Source of the DNA: Gallionella sp. | Lineage (GTDB): Bacteria > Pseudomonadota > Gammaproteobacteria > Burkholderiales > Gallionellaceae | Length of the DNA: 64,000 nucleotides | Assembly: GCA_023229845.1 (NCBI GenBank) | Contig: JALNYK010000003.1 | Coordinates: 109,255 to 173,254 of the forward strand | Reading direction: 5' to 3' | Shown: positions 10,132-18,433 of the stretch, piece after piece | How positions within the stretch are numbered: position 1 is the stretch's first letter | Layout: every line of letters begins with the position of its first letter | Made by a program: the position numbers and the translations under genes | The notes under the pieces: model-generated | What the model was told of the DNA's origin: nothing | Database searches by the model: none | What the model saw: the letters and a program-made list of their open reading frames with translations, nothing else

Positions 10132-11619
10132 ATGCCCGTGCCATTGATTCAACTGATTTTTTCCGCACTGCTCGCCACTGGCATCGTCATCTTCACTCCG
10201 TTCGCCCACGCGGAAGAACAACTCGCCCTCAGCGAATCGCTGAATGCGGCGCCGCTGACGCTCTCGACCGCACGCAACATCAAACTGGAACTGATTCCGG
10301 ACGACGATCTGGCGATGAGCGATTTGTGGACGCGCATCCGCGGCGGCTTTGCCATGCGCGATCTGGACAGCCCGCTGATCGCCAGACACGAACAATGGTA
10401 CGCAAACCGCCCGGACTACGTCACCCGCATGACCGACCGCGCGCGCCGTTACCTCTACTACATCACCGGCGAAGTCGAGCGTCGCGGCATGCCCAGCGAG
10501 ATCGCGCTGCTACCGATGATAGAAAGCGCCTTCAATCCTGGCGCCTACTCCACCGCCAGCGCATCCGGCATCTGGCAGTTCATACCGTCCACCGGCAAAC
10601 ATTTCGGCATGCAGCAGAACTGGTGGTACGACGGTCGCCGCGACGTGGTCAGCGCGACCAATGGCGCACTCGATTACCTGCAGAAGTTGCACGACATGTT
10701 CGGTGACTGGGAGCTGGCATTGGCCGCCTACAATTGGGGCGAAGGCGCGGTGCAACGCGCCCAGGCGCGCAACCGCAAGCGCGGCCTGCCGGTGAACTAC
10801 AGCAGCCTGAAGATGCCGGACGAAACGCGCAACTACCTGCCAAAACTGCTGGCAGTCAAGAACATCATTGCGAATCCGGCCAGCTTCGGGCTGGTGCTAC
10901 AGGACATTCCGAACGAACCCTACTTCGCCGCTGTCGCCACCGCCAAGCACATCGACGTAAAGCTGGCCGCACACCTCGCCGACATTTCGATGGAAGAATT
11001 TACTGCACTCAATCCGGCGCACAACCGCCCGGTGATTCTGGGCGAAAACAGCGACCTGATCCTGCTGCCGATAGACAAGATCGAGACCTTCCGCGCCAAT
11101 CTGGAAACCTACGACAAGCCGCTGGTCAGCTGGCAGGCCTACCAGCCGAAGAAAGGCGAACGGCTCGATCAGTTGGCCCCGAAGCTGGGACTCTCCGTCG
11201 AAACGCTCAAGTCGGTGAACGGCCTGTCCGGCCGCTCCAACGTCAGCACCGGCCAGACGCTGCTGGTGCCGGTCAACGGCGAGGAAAGCGAATCCGACAG
11301 CGAGTTCGAGGCATTCAACATGCACCTGCGTCCCTACGCCGCAGAGACCACCCGCACGATCAGCCACAAGGTGCGCAAGGGCGAGACACTCTCCAGCATC
11401 GCTCGCCGCTATGGCGTCAGCCTCGCAAAGCTGAAGAGCTGGAATGACGGAGCAGGCAAAGCCAAGGCGGGCCAGACGCTCACCATCGTGAAAGCCCCGG
11501 CGCGCAAGAGCCGCCTGAGCAAAGTCGGAAAGAATTCGAGGAAACTGGCGAAGCACAACAGCAACAGGAAACAGGCTTCCAAAAAGACCTCGAAACGGGC
11601 GCATGTCGCTTACAACTGA
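10132..11619 (+). CDS. mltD: Membrane-bound lytic murein transglycosylase with LysM domains (MltD type)
   Basis: Lytic transglycosylases cleave peptidoglycan glycan strands with formation of 1,6-anhydro ends. The 495-residue protein has a Sec signal peptide (residues 1-24, cut near AHA-EE) without a lipobox, an SLT domain at about 115-235 with the catalytic Glu131 in PMIESAFNP and the SGIWQFIPSTG and ALAAYNWGEG motifs, one weak LysM near 340-385 and a clear LysM near 410-455, then a basic Lys/Arg/Ser-rich tail. The start at 10132 follows CGGAG at 10125-10129; an upstream in-frame ATG would bury the signal peptide. Confidence 0.92.
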   Translation: MPVPLIQLIFSALLATGIVIFTPFAHAEEQLALSESLNAAPLTLSTARNIKLELIPDDDLAMSDLWTRIRGGFAMRDLDSPLIARHEQWYANRPDYVTRMTDRARRYLYYITGEVERRGMPSEIALLPMIESAFNPGAYSTASASGIWQFIPSTGKHFGMQQNWWYDGRRDVVSATNGALDYLQKLHDMFGDWELALAAYNWGEGAVQRAQARNRKRGLPVNYSSLKMPDETRNYLPKLLAVKNIIANPASFGLVLQDIPNEPYFAAVATAKHIDVKLAAHLADISMEEFTALNPAHNRPVILGENSDLILLPIDKIETFRANLETYDKPLVSWQAYQPKKGERLDQLAPKLGLSVETLKSVNGLSGRSNVSTGQTLLVPVNGEESESDSEFEAFNMHLRPYAAETTRTISHKVRKGETLSSIARRYGVSLAKLKSWNDGAGKAKAGQTLTIVKAPARKSRLSKVGKNSRKLAKHNSNRKQASKKTSKRAHVAYN

Positions 11620-11629
11620 GCGATCGTAG

Positions 11630-11917
11630 CTACAACTTGGCTGCAAGCCCCGTCAGATAGCGATAACCCTTCCACGCCCGCCAGCCCATCTTTATCGCCC
11701 CAAGCGCACCGCGTCTGCGCCACACCAGCAGCGCAGCCACACCCGCGACCAGCAGCGGCCTGGAACGCATGAAACGCAACGCAGCCAGCCCCTGATCGGC
11801 CACAGCCAGAGGTGCACGCCAACGGGCACCGACCTGAGCCGCCTGCTCGCGCTGCGAGGCGATTTTCGCCAACAACTCGCCGCGACGTTGCATCACCGCG
11901 AGCATCTTCTCATTCAT
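11630..11917 (-). CDS. yqjK: YqjK-like small protein
   Basis: The 95-residue product is the third gene of a yqjD-yqjE-yqjK set. It begins MNEKMLAVMQRRGELLAKI, has a basic and helical first half and one hydrophobic stretch (SRPLLVAGVAALLVW, about residues 52-66), then a basic tail with two tryptophans. In enterobacteria these three genes are co-transcribed and stress-related, and the role of YqjK is not established. The start at 11917 overlaps the end of yqjE by eight bases; a longer frame upstream merely reads through yqjE in another phase. Confidence 0.75.
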   Translation of the reverse strand: MNEKMLAVMQRRGELLAKIASQREQAAQVGARWRAPLAVADQGLAALRFMRSRPLLVAGVAALLVWRRRGALGAIKMGWRAWKGYRYLTGLAAKL

Positions 11918-12293
11918 GACCGCCCTCCAGCTGCGCCCTGTCCTTGGCCAATTCGCCGAGGCTGGCGGAAAAGAGTTTGGGCTTCTCCTGCGCCTTGCTG
12001 CGCAGCAACATCGCCAGCAGCGCCCCCGATGCAAAAAATAAAAAACCGAGTCCGCCGAGCACCGCGAGACGATGATCGTCCCAGAACAGCACCACGATAA
12101 AAACGGTGAACAACAGCAAACCCATGCCAAAACAGAACAAAGCGGCCAACGCAAAAAAGAGCATCTGCGTTAACCGCAGACGCTCTTCGTGCAACTCGTT
12201 CGCCAGTAACTCGATCCGGGTCGAAACGATAGCCGTTAACGTGCCCAGCAGTCGCTTGGCCGACTCCAGCAGACCTCCCCCTGACTCCTGCAT
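11910..12293 (-). CDS. yqjE: YqjE-type membrane protein (phage holin family superfamily III)
   Basis: The 127-residue protein has an amphipathic N-terminal segment (to about residue 40), two closely spaced membrane helices (about 42-68 and 75-97) and a charged C-terminal tail. This layout matches the YqjE/holin-like family found beside YqjD. No lytic function has been shown for such chromosomal homologues. It begins three bases after the yqjD stop and overlaps yqjK at its end, so the three are translated from one message. Confidence 0.8.
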   Translation of the reverse strand: MQESGGGLLESAKRLLGTLTAIVSTRIELLANELHEERLRLTQMLFFALAALFCFGMGLLLFTVFIVVLFWDDHRLAVLGGLGFLFFASGALLAMLLRSKAQEKPKLFSASLGELAKDRAQLEGGHE

Positions 12294-12296
12294 CGA

Positions 12297-12626
12297 TCAG
12301 CGATTACGCGAGATCAGCATGCCGACGATCAGGCCGACGCCGGCTGCGATGCCGACGGACTTCCATGGATTTTCGTGCACATACTCGTCGGTCGCCTTGG
12401 CCGCCTCTTTGGTCTTCTCGACCACCGCATGTTCCGCAGCGACGAGTCGCTCCTTGGCTGTTGCCAGGCTTTCCTGGATGCGCTCGCGCGCCGAGGCCAC
12501 CTTGTCGCCTGCCTGACCGGCCGTCGCGCGCAACAACTCTTCGGCATCCGCAACGACCACGCGCAAATCCTGCATCAGTTTTTCCTTGCTGACTTCGCCT
12601 TCCACACCTGCCACTTTTGTGCTCAT
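12297..12626 (-). CDS. yqjD: YqjD/ElaB-type DUF883 membrane-anchored protein
   Basis: The 109-residue protein has an N-terminal region rich in Ala, Glu and Lys (helical, about 15-80), the segment YVHENPWKSVGIAAGVGLIVGMLISRNR containing one C-terminal membrane helix, and a basic end. The motif HENPWKSVGIAAGVG and the tail-anchored design are diagnostic of DUF883. The E. coli homologues YqjD, ElaB and YgaM bind ribosomes at the inner membrane in stationary phase. It leads the yqjDEK operon, with AGGAGTCAGTC before the ATG and a sigma-70-like promoter about 80 bp upstream. Confidence 0.88.
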   Translation of the reverse strand: MSTKVAGVEGEVSKEKLMQDLRVVVADAEELLRATAGQAGDKVASARERIQESLATAKERLVAAEHAVVEKTKEAAKATDEYVHENPWKSVGIAAGVGLIVGMLISRNR

Positions 12627-12706
12627 GACTGACTCCTCAGAACATTGATAAGAACTGCGACTGGATGCTGCTCAGATGTCCGACAACTTCCGGATAACTT
12701 GCTGTC

Positions 12707-12735
12707 TTTGTATGCCTAAAAACCCGGAACGTCAA
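12707..12735 (-). promoter_or_regulatory. Candidate promoter of yqjDEK
   Basis: On the minus strand TTGACG (12735-12730) is followed after exactly 17 bases by TACAAA (12712-12707), matching five of six and four of six consensus positions. It lies about 80 bp before the yqjD start in an otherwise gene-free 171-bp gap. It has not been tested. Confidence 0.5.
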
Positions 12736-12797
12736 TTAGGGATATGCCTACCCCCTCGAAGCGCGGTTATCGCCTGAGGATAGCGGCAACGCCTTGC

Positions 12798-14396
12798 TCA
12801 GCCTTGGGGAGAAACGCTGGCCAGCAATTGGCGGGTATAGTCGTGATGCGGAGAGTTGATGATGGTTTCGGCCTCGCCCTGCTCGACGATGCGGCCGGCC
12901 TGCATCACGGCGATGCGGTGCGACATCGCGGCGATCACTTCGAGGTCGTGGCTGATCAGCAGATAACTCATACCGTGTCTGGTTTGCAAGCCTGCAAGCA
13001 GCTCCAGCACCTGTTTCTGCACCGACGCGTCGAGCGCGCTGGTCGGCTCGTCCAGCACCAACAACTGCGGTTCGAGAATAATGGCGCGCGCGATCGCGAT
13101 GCGCTGGCGCTGGCCGCCGGAAAATTCGTGGGGATAACGCACCAGCACCTCGGCGCCCAAACCGACTTCCTGCAGCGTCTGCGCGATACGCCGGCGGCGC
13201 TCGGCAACCGGCATGTTCGGCTGGTGCAGCGCCAATCCCTCGCCGACGATTTGTTCGATGGTCATGCGCGGCGACAGGCTACCGAATGGATCTTGGAACA
13301 CCACCTGCATCCTGGCGCGCATTGCGCGCAGCTTCGCCGACTGGGAACGCGGCATGGCCTGCCCATCGAACTGGCAATTCCCGGCGGCAAGCGGCTGCAA
13401 GGCCAGCAAGGCCATCGCCAGCGTCGATTTGCCGGAACCGGATTCGCCGACGATGCCCAGCGTCTCGCCGCGTTTCAGGTTCAGGCTGACGCCGTCGACC
13501 GCAGTGAATATTTTCTTTTTGAACCAGCCTGCAGGATAGGAAAATTCGACGCGCAGATCGTCGCCGCGCAACAAGTCGGCGCCAGATTCCTGTTCCGCCG
13601 ACAGCGGCTGCACCATCTTTCGGGGACGGCTGTCGAGCAGACGCTGGGTATAAGGATGCTGCGGCGCAGAGAATAATTGTTCGGTCTCGGCGAGTTCGAC
13701 CAAGCGTCCCGACTGCATCACCCCGACCCGGTCGGCGAAGCGGCGCACCAGATTGAGGTCGTGCGTGATCAGCAGAATCGCCATACCGTATTCGCGCTGC
13801 AAGGCATCGAGCAGCTCCATGATCTGCACGCGTATGGTCACGTCCAGCGCGGTGGTCGGCTCGTCGGCAATCAGCAGTTTCGGACGGCAGGCCAGTGCCA
13901 TCGCGATCATCGCCCGCTGCCGCTGACCGCCGGAGAGTTCGTGCGGGTAGCTGGAGAAACGCCGCTCCGGCTCGGTGATGCCGGTGTGGCCGAGCAGCTC
14001 GATCGCGCGCGCGCGCGCCGTAGCGTAGTCCATTCCTTCGTGCAGCGAGAGCACTTCGACGATCTGCTCGCCGATGCGCATCAGCGGATTCAGCGCAGTC
14101 ATCGGCTCCTGGAAGATCATCGCGATGTCCTTGCCACGTATGCCGCGCAAACGCCGCTCGCTGGCGTTCACCAGGTTCTCGCCGTCGAACAACACCTCGC
14201 CGCTGGAACGTGCGTTCGCGACCAGCCGCAGCAACGACAGCGCGGTAACGCTCTTGCCGGAACCGGACTCGCCGACCAGCGCAAACTTCTCACCCGGCTT
14301 CAGCGTGAACGAAACGCCATCGACGGCGCGCGGCGCATCGGCGTGTTCGCCGAAACTGACGCCGAGATTGCGGACTTCCAGCAAAGTATCGGACAT
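12798..14396 (-). CDS. yejF: Peptide ABC transporter ATPase with two nucleotide-binding domains (YejF)
   Basis: YejF powers the YejABEF importer of oligopeptides, which also takes up microcin C-like peptides. The 532-residue protein is two fused ABC ATPases. The first has GESGSGKS, LSGGQRQR and LLIADEPTTALD in residues about 35-200; the second has GESGSGKST, FSGGQRQRIAIARA and LLVLDEPTSALD in about 310-490. Two ATGs are adjacent (14399 and 14396). I prefer the second, six bases from GGAGG; the first would give a four-base overlap with yejE. It is the last gene of the yej operon. Confidence 0.93.
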   Translation of the reverse strand: MSDTLLEVRNLGVSFGEHADAPRAVDGVSFTLKPGEKFALVGESGSGKSVTALSLLRLVANARSSGEVLFDGENLVNASERRLRGIRGKDIAMIFQEPMTALNPLMRIGEQIVEVLSLHEGMDYATARARAIELLGHTGITEPERRFSSYPHELSGGQRQRAMIAMALACRPKLLIADEPTTALDVTIRVQIMELLDALQREYGMAILLITHDLNLVRRFADRVGVMQSGRLVELAETEQLFSAPQHPYTQRLLDSRPRKMVQPLSAEQESGADLLRGDDLRVEFSYPAGWFKKKIFTAVDGVSLNLKRGETLGIVGESGSGKSTLAMALLALQPLAAGNCQFDGQAMPRSQSAKLRAMRARMQVVFQDPFGSLSPRMTIEQIVGEGLALHQPNMPVAERRRRIAQTLQEVGLGAEVLVRYPHEFSGGQRQRIAIARAIILEPQLLVLDEPTSALDASVQKQVLELLAGLQTRHGMSYLLISHDLEVIAAMSHRIAVMQAGRIVEQGEAETIINSPHHDYTRQLLASVSPQG

Positions 14397-15442
14397 CATC
14401 GCCCTCCCGACTTGCGCGTATCGAACGCATCGCGCAGCGCCTCGCCGATGAACACCAGCAGCAGCAGCGTGACGAACAGCACCACGAACGCGGCGAGGCC
14501 TATCCACCATGCATCGAGATTGTCCTTGCCCTGCGCCAGCAACTCGCCCAGGCTGGGCGTCGAAGGCGGCACGCCGAGGCCGAGGAAGTCGAGACTGGTC
14601 AGCGCGGTGATGGACACGCTCATGCGGAACGGCAGGAAGGTGATGACCGGCGTCAGGCTGTTCGGCAGGATGTGCCTCCACATGATCTGACGGTTGCCCA
14701 ACCCCAGCGCGCGCGCCGCACGCACGTAGTCGAGCTGGCGGTTGCGCAGGAACTCTGCGCGCACGTAATCGGCCAGCGCCAGCCAGCCGAACAGCGACAA
14801 CAGGATCAACAGCAGCGTGATGCTGGGCTGAAAGAAGGAAGCGAAAATCAGCAACAGATAGAGCTCGGGCAACGAGCCCCATATCTCGGAAAAACGTTGC
14901 AGATAGAGATCGACGCGCCCGCCGAAGTAGCCCTGAATCGCGCCGGCCAGCACGCCCAGCACCACGCCGATGACGGTCAGCGCCATGCCGAACAGCACCG
15001 ATACGCGAAAGCCGTAGAGCGAGCGCGCCAATACGTCGCGCCCGCGGTCGTCGGTGCCCAGCCAGTTCTCCGTACTCGGCGCCGCCGGATTCGGCTGCGA
15101 CGCGAAGTAATTCAGCGTGTCATAACGATAGGGGTTCGGCGGATAGACTGCCCAGTTGCCGGGACGGGAAAACTGTTCGCGGATGAAGGGATCAAGGTAA
15201 TCGGCGGGCGTCGGAAAGTCGCCGCCGAACGTAGTTTCCGGATAGTCGTTCCACAGCGGAAAGTACAGCGATCCATCATAAGAAGCGACCAAGGGCCGGT
15301 CGTTGGACAGCACCTCGGCAAACAGGCTGAGCACGAACAGCGCGGAGAAGATCAGCAGACTGGCATAGCCCAGACGGTTCTGGCGGAAACGCCGCCAGCG
15401 CTGCTGGTTGGGCGACAGCGAAGGCAGCATTTCTTCGCTCAC
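14396..15442 (-). CDS. yejE: Peptide ABC transporter permease YejE
   Basis: YejE is the second membrane subunit of the YejABEF peptide importer. The 348-residue protein has one N-terminal membrane helix, a long periplasmic loop (about 50-140) and a DppC-type permease domain with five further helices. The EAA-type loop contacting the ATPase is ARALGLGNRQIMWRHILPN (about 250). The start overlaps the yejB stop by four bases and its own stop overlaps yejF, so the three are translationally coupled. Confidence 0.93.
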   Translation of the reverse strand: MSEEMLPSLSPNQQRWRRFRQNRLGYASLLIFSALFVLSLFAEVLSNDRPLVASYDGSLYFPLWNDYPETTFGGDFPTPADYLDPFIREQFSRPGNWAVYPPNPYRYDTLNYFASQPNPAAPSTENWLGTDDRGRDVLARSLYGFRVSVLFGMALTVIGVVLGVLAGAIQGYFGGRVDLYLQRFSEIWGSLPELYLLLIFASFFQPSITLLLILLSLFGWLALADYVRAEFLRNRQLDYVRAARALGLGNRQIMWRHILPNSLTPVITFLPFRMSVSITALTSLDFLGLGVPPSTPSLGELLAQGKDNLDAWWIGLAAFVVLFVTLLLLVFIGEALRDAFDTRKSGGR

Positions 15443-16494
15443 TGCGCCACTCCCTCAAACTTCACGCGCGGGTCGGCGAGCACATAGCTGATGTCGGAGA
15501 TCAGCTTGGCGAACAATCCGGCGAGGGTGAAGATGAACAGCGTGCCCATCACCACGGGATAGTCGCGCTGCATGATCGCGTTGTACGACAGCAGCCCCAG
15601 CCCGTCGAGCGAGAACAGCGTCTCGATCAGCAGGCTACCGGTGAAGAACGCGCCGATGAAGGCCGCCGGAAATCCCGTCAGCAGCGGCAGCAAGGCGTTG
15701 CGGAAGATATGGCGATACAGCACGGTACGCTCAGGCAATCCCTTGGCGCGGGCGGTGAGCACGTACTGTTTGCGTATCTCTTCGATGAAGGTGTTCTTGG
15801 TCAGCATCGTGATCACCGCGAAGCTGCCGACCACCTGGGCGAACACCGGCAGCGTGATGTGCCACAGGTAGTCGGTCACCTTGCCGACCAGCGAGAGTTG
15901 CTCCCAGTTATCCGAAGTCAGCCCGCGCAACGGGAACCATTGCCAGAAGCTGCCGCCGCCGAACAGCACCAGCAGCAGCACGCCCAGCACGAAGCCGGGG
16001 ATCGCGTAGCCGCTGAGGATCACGAAACTGGTCGCCGTATCGAAACGCGAGCCGTCGCGCACCGCCTTGGCGATGCCCACCGGAATCGACACTAGATAGG
16101 TGATGATCAGCGTCCACAGTCCCAGCGAGATCGACACCGGCATCTTTTCCTTGACCAGTTCCCACACCGATTTCTGGTGGAAGAAGCTGGTGCCCAAGTC
16201 GAGCGTGGCGTAGCCCTTGAGCATGATCCAGAAACGCTCCGGCGCAGGCTTGTCGAAACCGTACAGCGCCCTGATCTCGGCCATGCGCTCGGCGTCTATC
16301 CCTTGCTGGCCGCGATAGACGCTCTGCCCGCCCCCGCCCGCCTCCTGTGTGCCGTGGCCCTTGCCGCGCAACTCGCTGACCATCTGCTCAACCGGCCCAC
16401 CGGGCACGAACTGGATCACGGTGAAGGTCAGCAGCAGAATGCCCAGCAGCGTGGGGATCATCAGCAGCAGACGCTTGGTGACGTAATGAATCAT
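15439..16494 (-). CDS. yejB: Peptide ABC transporter permease YejB
   Basis: YejB is the first permease of the YejABEF importer. The 351-residue protein starts MIHYVTKRLLLMIPTLLGIL, the typical DppB-like first helix, then has a hydrophilic insert (about 45-110) usual for YejB and five more helices. The EAA loop is TARAKGLPERTVLYRHIFRNA. The ATG at 16494 overlaps the yejA stop as ATGA; an upstream in-frame ATG would add 17 residues from within yejA and is rejected. Confidence 0.93.
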   Translation of the reverse strand: MIHYVTKRLLLMIPTLLGILLLTFTVIQFVPGGPVEQMVSELRGKGHGTQEAGGGGQSVYRGQQGIDAERMAEIRALYGFDKPAPERFWIMLKGYATLDLGTSFFHQKSVWELVKEKMPVSISLGLWTLIITYLVSIPVGIAKAVRDGSRFDTATSFVILSGYAIPGFVLGVLLLVLFGGGSFWQWFPLRGLTSDNWEQLSLVGKVTDYLWHITLPVFAQVVGSFAVITMLTKNTFIEEIRKQYVLTARAKGLPERTVLYRHIFRNALLPLLTGFPAAFIGAFFTGSLLIETLFSLDGLGLLSYNAIMQRDYPVVMGTLFIFTLAGLFAKLISDISYVLADPRVKFEGVAQ

Positions 16495-18317
16495 CGGCTC
16501 CCCTTCCCTGCCGCAGGCTTCATCCACCAGGTCGTCACCGACCAATCCTCGATGCGGTAAAACTTCGGCAACATTTGCGGGTGCGCCAGCGTATGGCGGT
16601 AAGACACGCGGTGCGCGTTACTATAAAAGTGTGGCACGATGTAATAGCCCAGCCGCAGCAGGCGGTCGAGCACGCGCACCAGCGTCACCAGCTCGTCGCG
16701 CTTTTCTGCCTGGACGATGCGCGCCAACAGCGCATCGATCACCGGATCGGCCACACCCATCGCGTTGTCCGAGCCGGGCTGATCGCGACTGGCCGAGCCG
16801 AAGTAGCCGAACAGCTCGTTGCCCGGACTCTGCACACCGGGCATCAGCGCCCACACCATGTCGTAATCGAAGTTCTCAGCCTTGCGCTGGTACAGCGCGG
16901 CGTCGTAGATGCGGTAATCCATCTCAATGCCGAGTTTCTCCAGATTGCGTGCATAGGGCGCGGAGGCGCGCTCCTGCATGCGGTCGTCCAGCATCATCTC
17001 GAACTGGAACGGCTCACCCTGCGCGTTGCGCAATGCGCCGTCGCGATAAGTCCAACCGGCCTGGGCCAGCAATTCGCGGGCTTGGCGCAGGTTGTCGCGC
17101 AACGAATGCGGCGGCAGCGTGCTCGGCGGCGGCGAAATCTCGTCGAACACCTCCTTGGGCACCTTGGCGCCGAAACGTGTTTGCAACTCGCGCAGCACTA
17201 TCTGCTCCTTCGCATCCGGCTTGCCGGTAGCCGCCAGTTCGGTGTTGGTGAAATAGCTGGGGCTGCGCTGGTACAGATTGAAAAACAACTGGCGGTTCAT
17301 CCACTCGAAATCCATCGCCAGCGCCAGTGCCTGACGCACCCGCTTGTCCTGGAACAGCGGGCGGCGCGTGTTCATCGCGAAGCCCTGCCAGCCGGCTCCG
17401 TTGCTGTGCGCCAGCAACGCCTTGACCAGCACGCCCTCTTCCCAGCGTTTACCCTGATGGTTGCGCGCCCAGTTCTTCGACGAGTTCTCCTGGATCAGGT
17501 CGATCTCCCCGGCCTTCAGGCCCTCCATGCGCGCCAGCGTGTCCTTGTAGTAACGGTAGGTGATGCGCTCGAAGTTGAACATGCCCTTGCGCGCTGGATG
17601 CTCGCTGGCCCAATAGGCGGGATTGCGGCGATAGGTGATGCGCTTGCCGAGGTCGAAAGAGTCCACCACGTACGGGCCGGAGGCGATGGGCGCGTCCAGC
17701 GCGATCTTGTCGAACGACTTGCCGCCGCCCCACTTGCGCGAGAACACCGGCAACTGGCAGACGATCAAGCGCAACTCGTGATTCCTGCGCCTGAACTCGG
17801 CGCGCACGGTGTGATCGTCGACCACCACCATCTGTTTCACATCCGCCCAATACTGGCGATACAGCGGCGCGGCCTGCTTGCCCATCAACTGATCGAAAGA
17901 ATATTTCACGTCCGCTGCCGTCACCGGATCGCCGTTGGAAAACCGTGCCTTGGGATTCAATTTGAAAGTCAGCGACAGTTCGTCCGGCGCCAGCGCGATG
18001 TCCTCGGCGAGCAGGCCGTACATGGTGTCCGGCTCGTCCCACGAAGGCACGGCCAGCGTCTCGAACACAAGATATTGCAGCCCGTCTGCGGCGCGCCCCT
18101 TGAGCGTATAGGGATTCAGCTTCTCAAAATTGCCCATACTCGATGTGAACAACTCCCCGCCTTGCGGAGCTTGCGGATCGGCGTAGTCGAAATGACGAAA
18201 ATCAGCCGAATATTTGGCCTGCCCATGCAGGGCGATGGCATGTCCCGCCCAGACCGCAGGCGCAACGCAGCAACTCAAGGCGAGCAATAGAACAGGGCGT
18301 AAGAGAGAGGTAAGCAT
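16491..18317 (-). CDS. yejA: Periplasmic oligopeptide-binding protein YejA
   Basis: YejA captures peptides in the periplasm and delivers them to YejBEF. The 608-residue protein starts with a Sec signal peptide (MLTSLLRPVLLLALSCCVAPAVWA, cleavage near residue 24) and continues as a family 5 solute-binding protein, with YADPQAPQGG and GNFEKLNPYTLKG near the start and the SGPYVVDSFDLGKRITYRRNP segment in the middle. It is the first gene of yejABEF and lies 116 nt downstream of dipZ on the same strand. Substrates cannot be told from sequence. Confidence 0.93.
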   Translation of the reverse strand: MLTSLLRPVLLLALSCCVAPAVWAGHAIALHGQAKYSADFRHFDYADPQAPQGGELFTSSMGNFEKLNPYTLKGRAADGLQYLVFETLAVPSWDEPDTMYGLLAEDIALAPDELSLTFKLNPKARFSNGDPVTAADVKYSFDQLMGKQAAPLYRQYWADVKQMVVVDDHTVRAEFRRRNHELRLIVCQLPVFSRKWGGGKSFDKIALDAPIASGPYVVDSFDLGKRITYRRNPAYWASEHPARKGMFNFERITYRYYKDTLARMEGLKAGEIDLIQENSSKNWARNHQGKRWEEGVLVKALLAHSNGAGWQGFAMNTRRPLFQDKRVRQALALAMDFEWMNRQLFFNLYQRSPSYFTNTELAATGKPDAKEQIVLRELQTRFGAKVPKEVFDEISPPPSTLPPHSLRDNLRQARELLAQAGWTYRDGALRNAQGEPFQFEMMLDDRMQERASAPYARNLEKLGIEMDYRIYDAALYQRKAENFDYDMVWALMPGVQSPGNELFGYFGSASRDQPGSDNAMGVADPVIDALLARIVQAEKRDELVTLVRVLDRLLRLGYYIVPHFYSNAHRVSYRHTLAHPQMLPKFYRIEDWSVTTWWMKPAAGKGSR

Positions 18318-18433
18318 GGGCGGCGGTATTGTACGGGGAAACGTCGCAATGCCAAACCCGGACTACCCGCACGCGCCCCGGCAATTGCCGAGGCGATCAA
18401 ACTGGAAAATGACCTCTCCCGACTTGGTACAGT